Origin: Isoetes taiwanensis
Taxonomy: Eukaryota > Streptophyta > Lycopodiopsida > Isoetales > Isoetaceae
Assembly: GCA_021234155.1 (NCBI GenBank)
Contig: JAJEKV010000538.1
Location: 1 to 64,000 of the forward strand
Direction: 5' to 3'
Length of the DNA stretch: 64,000 nt
Under the pieces are notes generated by a model. That model did not search any database and was not told the DNA's origin. It saw nothing but the letters and a program-made list of their open reading frames with translations. The translations under genes were made by a program, and so were the position numbers. Each line of letters starts with the position of its first letter. Position 1 is the stretch's first letter. Of the stretch, positions 13,501-23,538 are shown one piece after another.

Positions 13501-14766
13501 TGGTGCACATCACATATAGGCATGCTCCACCTTCTACGTAACGTAATAGAAAGATCATTAAGGAAACACATTTTACATAAGTGATGATAGAGAACATGAT
13601 GTACTCTTCGTTCAACATTGTTTGCAAAAACATGTAGTTTTCCTTGCTGACAAGGGTGTCCATTACAAGAATCATGTCATGTGGTTTGATGGATGTTCCC
13701 ATCAATTTAAAGGAGCAAGGATGTTCTACTTCCTAGCGTGTTCTTTCAAAGCACCGAAAACCAATACACTGGAATTTCTTTGCATCATATCATGGCAAAG
13801 GTAATTACTATTGGTTCTTTTTTGGTTCATATCTATTGGTTCTTTTTTAATTGGCATTTCTTTTAAAATTTCAGAATCAATCCTTGCGTGTGAGCATGAT
13901 GGTGCCGGGTGTCAGAATAAAAAGAGCCCTCACACATGAGATGTTGAAGAGGAATTCAGTACCACTAAGGAATGCACATGATGCGCTTGTGTTTTTGCTG
14001 AGCACATTTTAAGTCGATTGTGACAATGAAGGAGATCATCCTTGTGTACACTGAGTTCAGTTTTACGTGTTGTTTGCATTGCATGTTATTTTACATGATT
14101 CCTTTTGCAGATATTTTTGGGAGATAGCTATCAATGAGGTTGATAGAAGTGACAAATATGATTGTAAGACATTAACGTGTTCCGAGAAAGTTGCATTGTA
14201 TCAGACTGCATTCCAATGACCCTACTCAAAGTTGCTCATATGGATTTCGCTTTATTCGTAATTCAAGTAAGGGAAAGTTTGGGAAGTGCATAAACAAAAG
14301 CAGTAATAGGATCTTGGGTTTATTCCGAACTAATTCCGTGCTGAAGACGAGCTGGAAACATTACAGTGGTCCTATCTATGAAGGGGATCATGAATGGGTT
14401 TTGATGTAGTTGATGTTGGGGATAATTTTGGCAAAGCACTATCCGAGGCCAACAACAAGGAACAGGTAGATTCTACATCATCAAATGCACTAAGCCAAAA
14501 CACATTGTAGAGAGGGCCTTTAAAGATGCATGGGGTGCTAAATTTGCTAGAAGAGAAGTGGTCCTCTCGTGTAAGTATTATAAGTTTTAGGAGGTAGTGA
14601 ATTTGAATTGTTTGAAGATGCACCGTAGTGCAATGCATACAACCACTTGGTCATGTCGTGTTGCTTTGATATGGTGCCCGTAAGTGAAAACATATACAAA
14701 CTTCCAAAGGATGTTCATGATCGCCTTTTAGATCGAGTTTTGGAGCACAAGAGTAGTCTTTTATGA
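10600..14766 (+). pseudogene. Decayed intron-containing transposon-like gene (DGC..QFK / HGK / HDGAG family)
   Basis: Consecutive plus-strand segments read as parts of one large protein broken by introns, frameshifts and stops. In order: DFWRHNTRVSPCKKHVIK (about 12,141-12,194); FQISFTTFHALKPPYGK then RETCQIYHLRVDF (12,340-12,480); a Cys cluster NCTCNCDVCG (about 12,520-12,550); LKCKACGKTKC (about 12,670-12,700); GVHYKNHVMWFDGCSHQFKG (about 13,650-13,710); FFASYHGK ending at an intron; ESILACEHDGAG; IKRALTHEMLKRNSVPLRNA; RYFWEIAINEVDRS (about 14,110); KCTKPKHIVE and KDAWGAKF (about 14,480-14,550); and a C-terminus ending LEHKSSLL with the stop at 14,764-14,766. I recall this motif order from uncharacterised, transposon-associated proteins in plants and invertebrates. 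The WFDG and HDG acidic residues hint at an RNase H-like nuclease, which is an inference. GAATCT arrays lie on both sides. Confidence 0.6.
13801..13873 (+). other. Probable intron inside the decayed transposon-like gene
   Basis: It begins GTAATT, ends TTTCAG and is 73 bases long. Removing it joins HGK to ESILACEHDGAG in frame. Retention of the intron argues that this copy is not a processed retrocopy. Confidence 0.7.
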
Positions 14767-14769
14767 GAT

Positions 14770-15870
14770 AGCTTAGTAGATGAGGATGAGCCTCGCACCG
14801 AAGTTCTTCAATGAGAAATGGAACCAAATGAATTCTTTACTAGCATACAAGCATTGCTAGTGCTAACCAAATTGTATTCAATTGTAACATTCATATTCAA
14901 GTAATAAAGAAAAGTTTCATTTTTTTTTGCTATTGCGTAATCTAGTTTGAATAGTAAGAACTAGTTGCGTGTTTATTTTGAAATGTAAGATTTGGTTGCA
15001 TCCGGTAATCCCTCAATTGAGTTGGTGTAGACCTCCAGGTTGCATATGGCAACCAATCTATACCTTGATCTTGCAAGAATGAAGCTCATATACGCTTTGC
15101 AATCGATTTCCCAATTCCGAAAAAAAAGATCGTACTTCAAATGCCAAATGCTAGCAGGTCTTAATGTATTTCGTGTTGAATCCAACTGGTTTATATGCTT
15201 GAGAGATGTACTTAAGTAGATATAAAACTTTCTCTCAAGTCGATGCACTTAGCTATTTCAAAAGATCGCCATTGACCAGTGTCAAAAATTGGTCAATGAC
15301 CCGCAAAGGAGCTAAGATTTGCAACAGAGTGTTCAAAGTTTCTTTAGTAGTATAATCACTTGGAATGGTCTCTGATGATCTTATTGTGTGCAAGCCATAA
15401 ACCATGGGAAAGGGCAAATAGAATTTGAGCTGTATGCATGTTTGAATTGTATTGCAAGATACTTCTGTGGTATTGCAGAATATCAATTGAATTGTTTGAA
15501 TATCATTTGAATTGTTTTAATTCTTCTGTGGTATTGCAGATTATCGTTTGAATTGTAAGAATTGGTTACAGGTACAAAACACTTTGCATAAACAAGAGAA
15601 CTGAACCAATGAAGAAAAAAAATATACAAAAATTTTAAAGAAGCACAAAGTTCATAGTGGTTACAGACATGGTCACATTCAAAAAATTGCAGACCTGTCA
15701 CATATTCAACATGTAGTTTACATATTCAATAACTTAGAGACCTGCATATATTCACAAAATTGCAGATCATACTCAAAATTTACCTGACAGAGCAGTTAAC
15801 ATTGAAAACTTAAGATTGTTTCAAAACCAAACTTCAACTTGAACCTCGCAAAGCTAGCAAACCGCTTATC
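14770..15870. other. Spacer between two convergent frames
   Basis: AT-rich sequence with no gene. 'ttgtggtattgcaga' style repeats occur near 15,470-15,545 (two copies of 'ttctgtggtattgcaga.tatc'). Confidence 0.4.
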
Positions 15871-15876
15871 CCTTCC

Positions 15877-17335
15877 TTATAAACTTCTCTCGCAAAGAGT
15901 GAGGTCTTCCTCATCAGATTGGATATCCGTGAATGGTGACTTTGAAGGAGTAGGCTCTTCATGTGTTGGAGTCTGAATCGGAGAAGTGTGTAACAGGAGA
16001 AGCATGTAACAGGAGAAGCAAGTGGAGAACCCGTGTAACAGAGTTGTTGGGATCTCACGCTCGTGACTAGTTACGATCTTAGGACTTGCCCGACTTCCCG
16101 ATCTTGCTTTCTTGTTGCTGCTCCTAAGACACTTTTTCTTGCCTTTCCTCTTAGCAACAAAATCTCTGGAAATAGGTTTGTCATACTCGATTGCAACCTT
16201 GAGTTGGAATCCTCACCCATGTCTTTACCTTTTCCTTTCACCTTTGTGACCTTTGTCACCTTCACATCTTCATCAAGACTCTTTCATACTCCTCGGTTAC
16301 TTCATCTTCATCTGCTTTTAAAGTAACAAGTTCTTGCTCAAGCTTGTCGTGCACTTCTACCCCACAACCTCGCCATCGCATAATGCATAGTATCCAAGAT
16401 GTAACCAAAGCAAAGAAACATGAAATTTATGATCACATGATAACTTGATAAGAAAAACTGAATCGAGCTAAAACTCATTCACAACCTTCACATCTTTTCA
16501 AAGAAATTGATCTCGAGACGGATCATAAACACCCATGTGAACTTTGAGTTCCTTCTTACCTTTTATTGAAATCAAGATAGCGGATATGTGTTTGACTTTG
16601 CATTCCAAAACTCCATCCTATGGCCATATGCTTCAATATTCACTTCCAAGGATTTGATTTCTTCCTTCAACTTTTCTTTTCGCAGACAGCAACATTAGCA
16701 CTCCCAATAGTTTCAGAGAAGTAAATCCATTAAACTTGCTTCTTCTTTCTTTCAAGTATGCAACCAAAGCTTGGTTGTTAGGCAAATCAGACTTGTAAAG
16801 TTTGATAGATTCTCTTCTCCGAATTTGCTTGTACAATAAAGTGCAAGTAGCATCAAGACATTGCATCGCACCTACCTTCTTCAACAAAGCTGCCTTTTTC
16901 CTTTAATTTCTTTTTTCAAACTTTCTTTTTATGAAACCGACAAGCTTCTAATGTGATTGATAATCACATTGAGGTTAGCTTCAAAACAATTTACTTCATG
17001 ATCTTTACTCTTATGAACTACAGAAAATCTGTGGGAGTCTGCTGCTAAAGATGCCCAATTTACCTTGTAATTTTCGTGGTCAGCCAAAGCCTTAGGGGTG
17101 TTCTGCCATACAAATGCTCTTGCAAAACGAGTCCTCACTTCATTGTTGGTAGGGCCATTCTGGTATACTTTTCGAAGGAGTTCATTGAACTTTCGCCAAT
17201 TCAGCTTGATTTCCTTGATGTTGATCTTCGGGACCTCAAAGGAACTTTAAAATCGATAAAAATTCAGCATTTGATACTTCTTTTGCCTTGATTTGGCTTC
17301 GCTTTCTTCGTGACGACTCCACTTTCCGAAACTCA
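15877..17335 (-). pseudogene. Broken minus-strand gene in the same element, unrecognised
   Basis: Read on the minus strand there are several protein-like segments in consistent order: KINIKEIKLNWRKFNELLRK followed by NGPTNNEVRTRFARAFVWQN and ENYKVNWASLAADSHRF (17,230-17,020); AMQCLDATCTLLYKQIRRRE and NNQALVAYLKERRSKF (16,870-16,720); a basic stretch KRKGKKKCLRSSNKKARSGS (about 16,150); and a C-terminus SDEEDLTLCERSL with stop at 15,877-15,879. Frames shift between segments. The gene converges on the plus-strand frame ending at 14,766 and sits between the same GAATCT arrays, so the two may belong to one element. I do not recognise the family. Confidence 0.45.
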
Positions 17336-17733
17336 AAGAAATTCATACTTGGTTCTTTGCCGGGTTTGTCTGAAATATAATAAAACAATAAAACCACTTA
17401 CATTTGAGTACTTTTCGTTATAAATTTGTGAAGCACAAACATTTTCTAAAAAAAAGATAGCAAAATGCGATACCTCACGGGCTGGGAGAACTCATGGTAT
17501 AGTTGCAAAAGAGTCTTGGGAATTGCAAAGGAAGAAAAACAGAGTACAAATACACAAAGCTTGGGAGATAAGTTTGTTCAAGAGCTCGAATGATGATGAC
17601 CGTCGGAATTCTATGATGCTGCGCGCGAAAATTCTATGATGATGACCGTCGGAATTGAAGCCGTCAGAACCCATCATGAGCCCGTCCGAGCCCATCAGAG
17701 CCCATCATGAGCCCATCATGAGCCCGTCACGAT

Positions 17734-17774
17734 GGGAAGATTCCCGTAGATTAAAAATCTACGGGAATCTTCCC
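17734..17774. repeat. Perfect 19-bp inverted repeat with 3-base loop
   Basis: The arm GGGAAGATTCCCGTAGATT (17,734-17,752) is followed by AAA and its exact reverse complement (17,756-17,774). It sits at the junction between the transposon-like block and the right GAATCT array, directly after short tandem 'gagcccatcat' repeats (17,668-17,728). Confidence 0.95.
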
Positions 17775-18285
17775 AAAATCTTTGAGAATTAAGAACAATC
17801 TTGATGGAATCTTGAAGAATCTCGAAGAATCTAGAAGAAACTTCATAGAATCTTGGAGAATCTAGAGGAATCCTGGGGTATTCTTTTGGAATCTAGTTAA
17901 CTCTTTGGAGAATCTTTGAGAATCTCAAAAGAATCTTTGGGAATCTAGGAATATCTACAGGAATCTTCATAAAACCTTTAAGAATCTATGCTAATCTAGA
18001 AGAAATCTTGCGTCACTAGGGAAATCGTAGTAAAATCTAGGGGAATCTCAAGGAATCTAAGGGAATCTAGGAGTATCTAAGAGAATCTTTGGGAATTTAG
18101 GGGAGTCTAAGGAAATCTTTCTAAAATCTTTGAGAATCTAGAAGAATCTTGATGGAATCTGAGAGAATCTAAGAAAATCTAAGAGAATCTTTATAAAATC
18201 TTGGAAAATCTAAGAGAATCGTCATAAAATCTCTAAGAATCTATGGCAATTTAAATGGAATCTTAGAGAATCTAAGGGAAAAATG
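17775..18285. repeat. GAATCT minisatellite array, right copy
   Basis: The same degenerate GAATCT-based units as at 9.2-10.5 kb, in the same orientation, over about 500 bp. Confidence 0.9.
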
Positions 18286-18580
18286 ACGTGCTCACCACTA
18301 AATTTGTTTAAAGGGCCTCTTTAACTTAACCTTATGAATAGTGCAGTAGTTCATTTGCTGATTATTGTAGCTCGATACTATTTGGTCTTACTTTGTGTAA
18401 AGAGGTTGTCTAATTCTATTTGGTCTTAGTAAGCTAAGTCAGGGATGATGGTTTAGGACAAATAACGTACTGACCACCCTAACATTGCTTTGTTGTGTGA
18501 CTGTTGGGTCCTGCCTAATATCATTCATGGTACAACCGCTCATAATGCAACTACTCATAGTACAAAAACTTGTATATATA

Positions 18581-18693
18581 TATAAAAAGCCTAGACCAGT
18601 AAACTGGTACTAGACATCTAGCCTAGCCAGGGTAAACCTTGGCAAGTCTAGACTTATCAGCTCCCATTTTATACCGGGACAACCTTATAGATC
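18581..18693 (-). promoter_or_regulatory. 3' part of the junction core at the end of unit A
   Basis: Carries GATCTATAAGGTTGTCCC (minus strand of 18,676-18,693) through to the (TA)n end. The following TATTGGTTTAACCAATA half is absent because the array ends here. Confidence 0.6.
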
Positions 18694-18985
18694 ATGCCTC
18701 TAGCAATCCTACCTTCCTATGTGTAACCATACACTTCTAGATATTATATCTTGTTTTTGTTACCTTGCAGATGTTATCACATAATAATTTGTTCTTTATG
18801 GACTATTAGACTTCAAACTTTACTGTGGTTTTTTTTAAGACACAAATATAGTATTTATGAATCACTTACCATACTTTACTTAAACCTAGAACTTGCACAC
18901 CCTTATTGCTCTACCACAAGCTTTTCAAAAACTTATAATATATCCCTTGTATTGTTCAAGAGTAGAAGGAGTATCTATCATAGCG

Positions 18986-21111
18986 TTAAGAATCATAGCT
19001 GACGTACCTGTACTTTTTTAGTTCGTAAATCAGTGTGCTGCTGTCATATTGCAGACCTGGAAAATTACCATCTTTGAGCGCTTTGTCGACTGATCTCCAT
19101 ATGTCTTTCTCCTTGAAACCTTTCTTTGTAAATATTTGGACCAACTCGTACAAATCCCTTGCAGCACTAAAGGGGTTGCTGTGCACATAGATGTAGGGCA
19201 TTACTTGGGATATTATTACATTACAAGCCATTAGATAAGGTCTGTAAACCACTCGACATGAATAAATTTGGTAGCTGGAAATGGTAGATTATCTGGTTTA
19301 TCAAACTGCAAAGTACAATATGCACCATGAAATTCGTCGTAACCTCAATTGTCATGTTAAGGAAGTTGACCTTCCTACCAATTTGCATGCTTGCATCATC
19401 TCGTTGGCCAATACTCGATTCTCATCCTTTATTTTTAAAATGTTCAAGTCATATATAGTGCTGCTTAAATCTGTATTGTTCTCCAGTCCAAGGTATTTTC
19501 TCATATAGTGGCAGTTTATACCTATCAAATCATCCATGTATCTATGGGCACTTTTGAAAGTAGATGCCTCACATATTTTTCCCTCCCTTGCTAAACCAGT
19601 AATGAACTTAAGTTCAAATAGGGCTAAATACAGATTACACCATGCAGGGCTACATGGGAATCCCATTGGAATACCTTTGGTTTGTTTCCAAATCCACGCC
19701 CCCATTTTCAAAAGCAAATCGCCAAAAGCCAAGTATTAATCATGCAGAATTTATTTTGCTCTAACAGATTCCATTTACTACCTTTTGGTGTAACACTTTT
19801 CCATTTTACCTCTATAGTTCCGTTTCCACTGAAATAATACCATAACTTATAGTTATGGTTCTGCACTTTTTGACTATGCCAAGCAATATCACATACTTTA
19901 TGCATGACTGTCATGATGCCTTCATCTCCCTCCAAGGGAATGTTTTCATAGCATTTCGTAATGTCACATACGAAAAGATCCTCAATTTTTCCTGGTAGAT
20001 TACAGACCAGATCATATATTGAGTTAATCACCCATGATGCTTTGATCTTGTCCTTACTAAACATATTAAATTTAGCACAATGTTCATGACATATCCTGGG
20101 CCATATTTCCAGTATTGTATTTAGAACTCGCGCCCACCAAAGATGCTATATCGAGTACATGGTATTGTGCGATTTGTGATCCAATCGATATTCCCTTTTA
20201 TGCGCTTTATAAATTCCCAAAAGATATGGTAACTCTTTGCTGCTAATCGTGATGGTATCCGAGATTTTCTTAATCTGTTTCTCAATCATCTCCACTACCT
20301 TTTCTGGTTTCATATTGATCTCACTAAAATCAGTGCTATTTATCCTCTTGTAGGCTTCTTCCCTTATATGTTTTGGACATATAAAGGCCGGATTATTGGC
20401 CGCCTTATCAACCCCAGATATGTAGAAGTTTTCCTTAAGCCACTGCATGTTTTTCACCACTTCATTATCCTTTATCCAGAACTTGACTTTTTGCTGATTA
20501 TTGTTTCTAATCAAGTTTTTAGCAACCTTTTTGCTTCATACTGAAATTTCCTTTTACATTTTCAAGATTGCTTTACTCTCTTCCTTGTGGAAGGAGAAAT
20601 GGTGTACTTTAAAAAACTGATCCACTGTGTTACCTATTTCCACTTTGAACTGCTGTAGAGTAAATGGTTGGTCAGGTATATGATTAAGGCCAAGGCTAAA
20701 CCATTTTCTCAAAGCTGGGTGATGCACAATATTTATGTCAGTTGTCCTGACATGTCCGATACTCTTGTCAACGTATTCTTGCAGTGTAGGATTACTACAC
20801 GGACATCTCATTTCCTCCTTTTGTGCAAAAACCAATCTGGGTTTATAAAACATATTTTTCAGATTCATGACATATTTCCATCCAAATATTGAGCCCTCAT
20901 ACATTTGCATGCCTCTCTCTTTAAAATGTTTAACCAACTGTTTTTTAATTATGTCACAAAATTTGATTTGGCCCACGATTCTAGAGAAGAAATTGAAATG
21001 TACATATTTTTTCTTTATTTTATCCGTAATTAGAGTGAGAATCCAATCGCCATCTGCATTTAATACCATTTTTCTGGTCTTGATCTGTAAAATTATGCAA
21101 TGTTTGATCAA
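18986..21111 (-). CDS. PLE-like reverse transcriptase, unit A (frame-disrupted)
   Basis: Segments in order on the minus strand: GHVRTTDINIVHHPALRKW (about 20,760-20,700); SGVDKAANNPAFICPKHI (about 20,425-20,370); ELPYLLGIYKAHKREYR (about 20,245-20,190); LFVCDITKCYENIPLEGDEG (motif A, about 19,980-19,920); KQTKGIPMGFPCSPAWCNLY (motif B, about 19,690-19,630); RYMDDLIGI (catalytic YxDD, about 19,530); KVNFLNMTIEV; then a C-terminal thumb-like part ending KKYRYVSYDS. The order resembles Penelope-like RTs: a 'GIYKAHK' element before motif A, D-x-x-x-x-Y-x-N-I-P in motif A, G-x-P-M-G in motif B. The frame breaks at several sites in this copy where unit B does not, and most breaks coincide with CAG/CTG positions, so the real frame may be open. 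No C-terminal GIY-YIG domain is visible. A perfect splice donor (cag/gtacgt) lies just before the stop. Confidence 0.75.
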
Positions 21112-21386
21112 AAGATCATCTCTTTTAAAGTAATGCCTTGTTAGGCATTTGAACCATTACTGTTTTTTAATACATCATACCCGTGCATTCCCTTAACCTA
21201 TGGTACATGTCCTATAATTCCTTTAATTGGCAATCAATATACTGTAAACAAGACTGAAATATGTAAAAAAAGTAGATATGAAATATTTACATACCTCCAT
21301 GCATTCTTTACCCTTCAAAATCACGGTATGCTATGTCGAAGGACCTGTCATTTGTAATACCCGGTTGTTTTTTGTGGACCGATCGA

Positions 21387-22943
21387 TCAAAGCATCGTAT
21401 TTGTGTCCTCAATCTCAATAATACTATTGTTGCCTATACCAGTAGTATTGGAGCTCACAGCCACATTTGAATTTGCTGATTCAGGCCTTTTATACAGCTT
21501 TGGTGGCATTATAATCGAACTATCAGGACTATCTGGTTCACTGTACCTTTTTCTATTGTGCTCACTTTGGCTATATACGTTCTCCTGCTGCTGCTTTGCA
21601 ATCAGAAATTTGATTGGCTTGATGGTTTTTTCCAGTATGTCCGTCAATTTAGTCTCCCCGAACTCCTTGTTAAGATCAATGTTTGGATTTTCAGCAAACT
21701 TTATTGTCATTTTGACCATAATATCCCTTGCTCTGAGGTATCCTACATATGCTGCAATGGCTGTCTTGAGAGGTTTTGTAGACAGTATTGAGGTAAAGAA
21801 GGCAAAGCTTACCATAGTAGGATGTTCTGGCCATGCCCTGTCAAGATTATTCATCAAAAACCACACAGCATGGTCCAGCCAAATGATAGTATCAGGACAT
21901 TCACAATTTTCCTTGGCAATTTTACCACAAGTACATTTAATGAATGGGCAGAAAGTGCGCCACATTTTTTTAATGTAAAAATCATGCCTTCTTTCATCAA
22001 TTTTTGCCTGGTGACTTTTCTGCCCTATGGATATTGTCTTGCTGTTACTGCACTCAAGGCCAAAGTATTTTGCAGCAAAAGGCAGAGTTATTTCCACCTT
22101 GTCCACCTTACGTATACAATTGTCGACATCATCACAAGCTTCTTTCAGATCATTATCTTCAAGACTGGCCAGTTGTTTCCATGCTTCAAGACTGATAGGT
22201 GCCAAGACTCCGAGATTTTTACTCTTCCAGAGTGCTTGTTTATATTGGGCTCCATGTGATTCAACCTCTCTTTGTGTCATGATTGGAAATCTTTGGCAGT
22301 TAAAGAAGTTTAGCCTGTTGATAGGAACTTTGTCCTCATCCTCCTCATTGGTGATACCATTATTATCATTTTCATGTTTAGCACTGAAAGCTGCTTTGTA
22401 CTCATCAGGTAGCATATCCACATTGAATAGACAGTTATTATAAACTGCATTGGGTACCATTTTGACTTGTGCAGCAGGCATCTTTGTTTTCGCCTTTTTA
22501 TTAACAGGAAATGTGAACTTTACACCATTTGCCCTTTCGAGTGCTGTAAGTCCTTTGACAAACGTCTTCAAATTTTCAGCTTCCTTTTCTGTAGCATTGA
22601 ATTGCACTAGTGGCAGCCTTGCATATCTGCCATCAATAATGCTTTTGCATGCGTTGATATCATATCCCACTTTTCCAAAACCAGCAACCATTGTAAGGAA
22701 GTTGCTCATGCCCATATGCATAATTGCCGAATTGTCATTATTTGCTATTGTATTTTCAGTGTTGATAATGTACTGATGTAGCTCACGTCTGATAATGCAT
22801 GCTAAGATCGTTTGCACTGCTTTGTTTGGTGCCGGTCTATTTATTAGATAATAACCAAGGTCCATGAGTTCCATACTCCATTCAATTTGGGTATCATTAT
22901 CAATATTGCTGCTGGATGCCAGATTTCGTTGTAACCCTGTCAT
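21387..22943 (-). CDS. ORF1 of the PLE-like element, 518 aa, unknown function (unit A)
   Basis: An intact 518-codon frame, the longest in the window, lying 5' of the RT with about 275 bp between them. I do not recognise the family. Visible features: a conserved-looking N-terminal segment (residues 22-49, W..EL...GY.L...PA.N..V.TIL.C) that is half identical to an exon in the plus-strand array; an acidic stretch EEDEDK near residue 200; a cysteine cluster CPFIKCTCGKIAKENCEC (C-x5-C-x-C-x6-C-x-C) in the C-terminal half that could bind zinc; and a basic NRKRY followed by a Ser/Pro-rich tail near the C-terminus. Upstream of the ATG is a splice-acceptor-like 'ctttgatctttgtag'. A nucleic-acid-binding or gag-like role is only an inference from its position before an RT. 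Confidence 0.75.
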   Translation of the reverse strand: MTGLQRNLASSSNIDNDTQIEWSMELMDLGYYLINRPAPNKAVQTILACIIRRELHQYIINTENTIANNDNSAIMHMGMSNFLTMVAGFGKVGYDINACKSIIDGRYARLPLVQFNATEKEAENLKTFVKGLTALERANGVKFTFPVNKKAKTKMPAAQVKMVPNAVYNNCLFNVDMLPDEYKAAFSAKHENDNNGITNEEDEDKVPINRLNFFNCQRFPIMTQREVESHGAQYKQALWKSKNLGVLAPISLEAWKQLASLEDNDLKEACDDVDNCIRKVDKVEITLPFAAKYFGLECSNSKTISIGQKSHQAKIDERRHDFYIKKMWRTFCPFIKCTCGKIAKENCECPDTIIWLDHAVWFLMNNLDRAWPEHPTMVSFAFFTSILSTKPLKTAIAAYVGYLRARDIMVKMTIKFAENPNIDLNKEFGETKLTDILEKTIKPIKFLIAKQQQENVYSQSEHNRKRYSEPDSPDSSIIMPPKLYKRPESANSNVAVSSNTTGIGNNSIIEIEDTNTML

Positions 22944-23084
22944 TGATCCTTCCTACAAAGATCAAAGTATTAGATATTTTAAAGAATGTAAATCAGAATC
23001 AATACCACAGGCTTTATATCTCATATCACATTGACAGTAAAACAATAATAATGAACCTGCCACAGTAAAATTGCCCGAGTCATG

Positions 23085-23246
23085 TCCCATAAGATTCCTA
23101 TTGGTTAAACCAATAAGCTGAAGGCGCTGAATATATAAAAAGCCTAGACCAGTAAACTGGTACTAGACATCTAGCCTAGCCAGGGTAAACCTTGGCAAGT
23201 CTAGACTTATCAGCTCCCATTTTATACCGGGACAACCTTATAGATC
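23085..23246 (-). promoter_or_regulatory. Element-junction core (between units B and A)
   Basis: On the minus strand it starts with GATCTATAAGGTTGTCCC and includes GCTGATAAGTCTAG, a hairpin GCCAAGG/CCCTGGC, TAGATGTCTAG, ACCAGTTTACTGGT, and the palindrome TATTGGTTTAACCAATA just inside the next unit. The same arrangement occurs in the plus-strand array with compensatory changes. It probably holds the 3' recognition or processing structure and the start of the next unit. Confidence 0.65.
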
Positions 23247-23538
23247 ATGCCTCTAGCAATCCTACCTTCCTATGTGTAACCATACACTTCTAGATATTAT
23301 ATCTTGTTTTTGTTACCTTGCAGATGTTATCACATAATAATTTGTTCTTTATGGACTATTAGACTTCAAACTTTACTGTGGTTTTTTTTAAGACACAAAT
23401 ATAGTATTTATGAATCACTTACCATACTTTACTTAAACCTAGAACTTGCACACCCTTATTGCTCTACCACAAGCTTTTCAAAAACTTATAATATATCCCT
23501 TGTATTGTTCAAGAGTAGAAGGAGTATCTATCATAGCG

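Larger units (their letters stand above)
18581..23133 (-). mobile_element. Unit A of the PLE-like array
   Basis: Uninterrupted unit with an intact ORF1 (21,387-22,943) and an RT broken into frames by small indels. The left end borders unrelated DNA at about 18,580 after a short (TA)n run. No telomeric repeat is seen at the border. Confidence 0.8.

Noticed and set aside
18581-18693. Canonical hammerhead ribozyme in the junction core
   Set aside because: CUGAUAA is present in place of CUGAUGA and no GAAA box follows a stem, so the catalytic core is not met. Kept only as a structured motif to test.
21403-22776. Long plus-strand open frames opposite ORF1
   Set aside because: They overlap the 518-aa minus-strand frame, show hydrophobic antisense composition and are broken differently in unit B.
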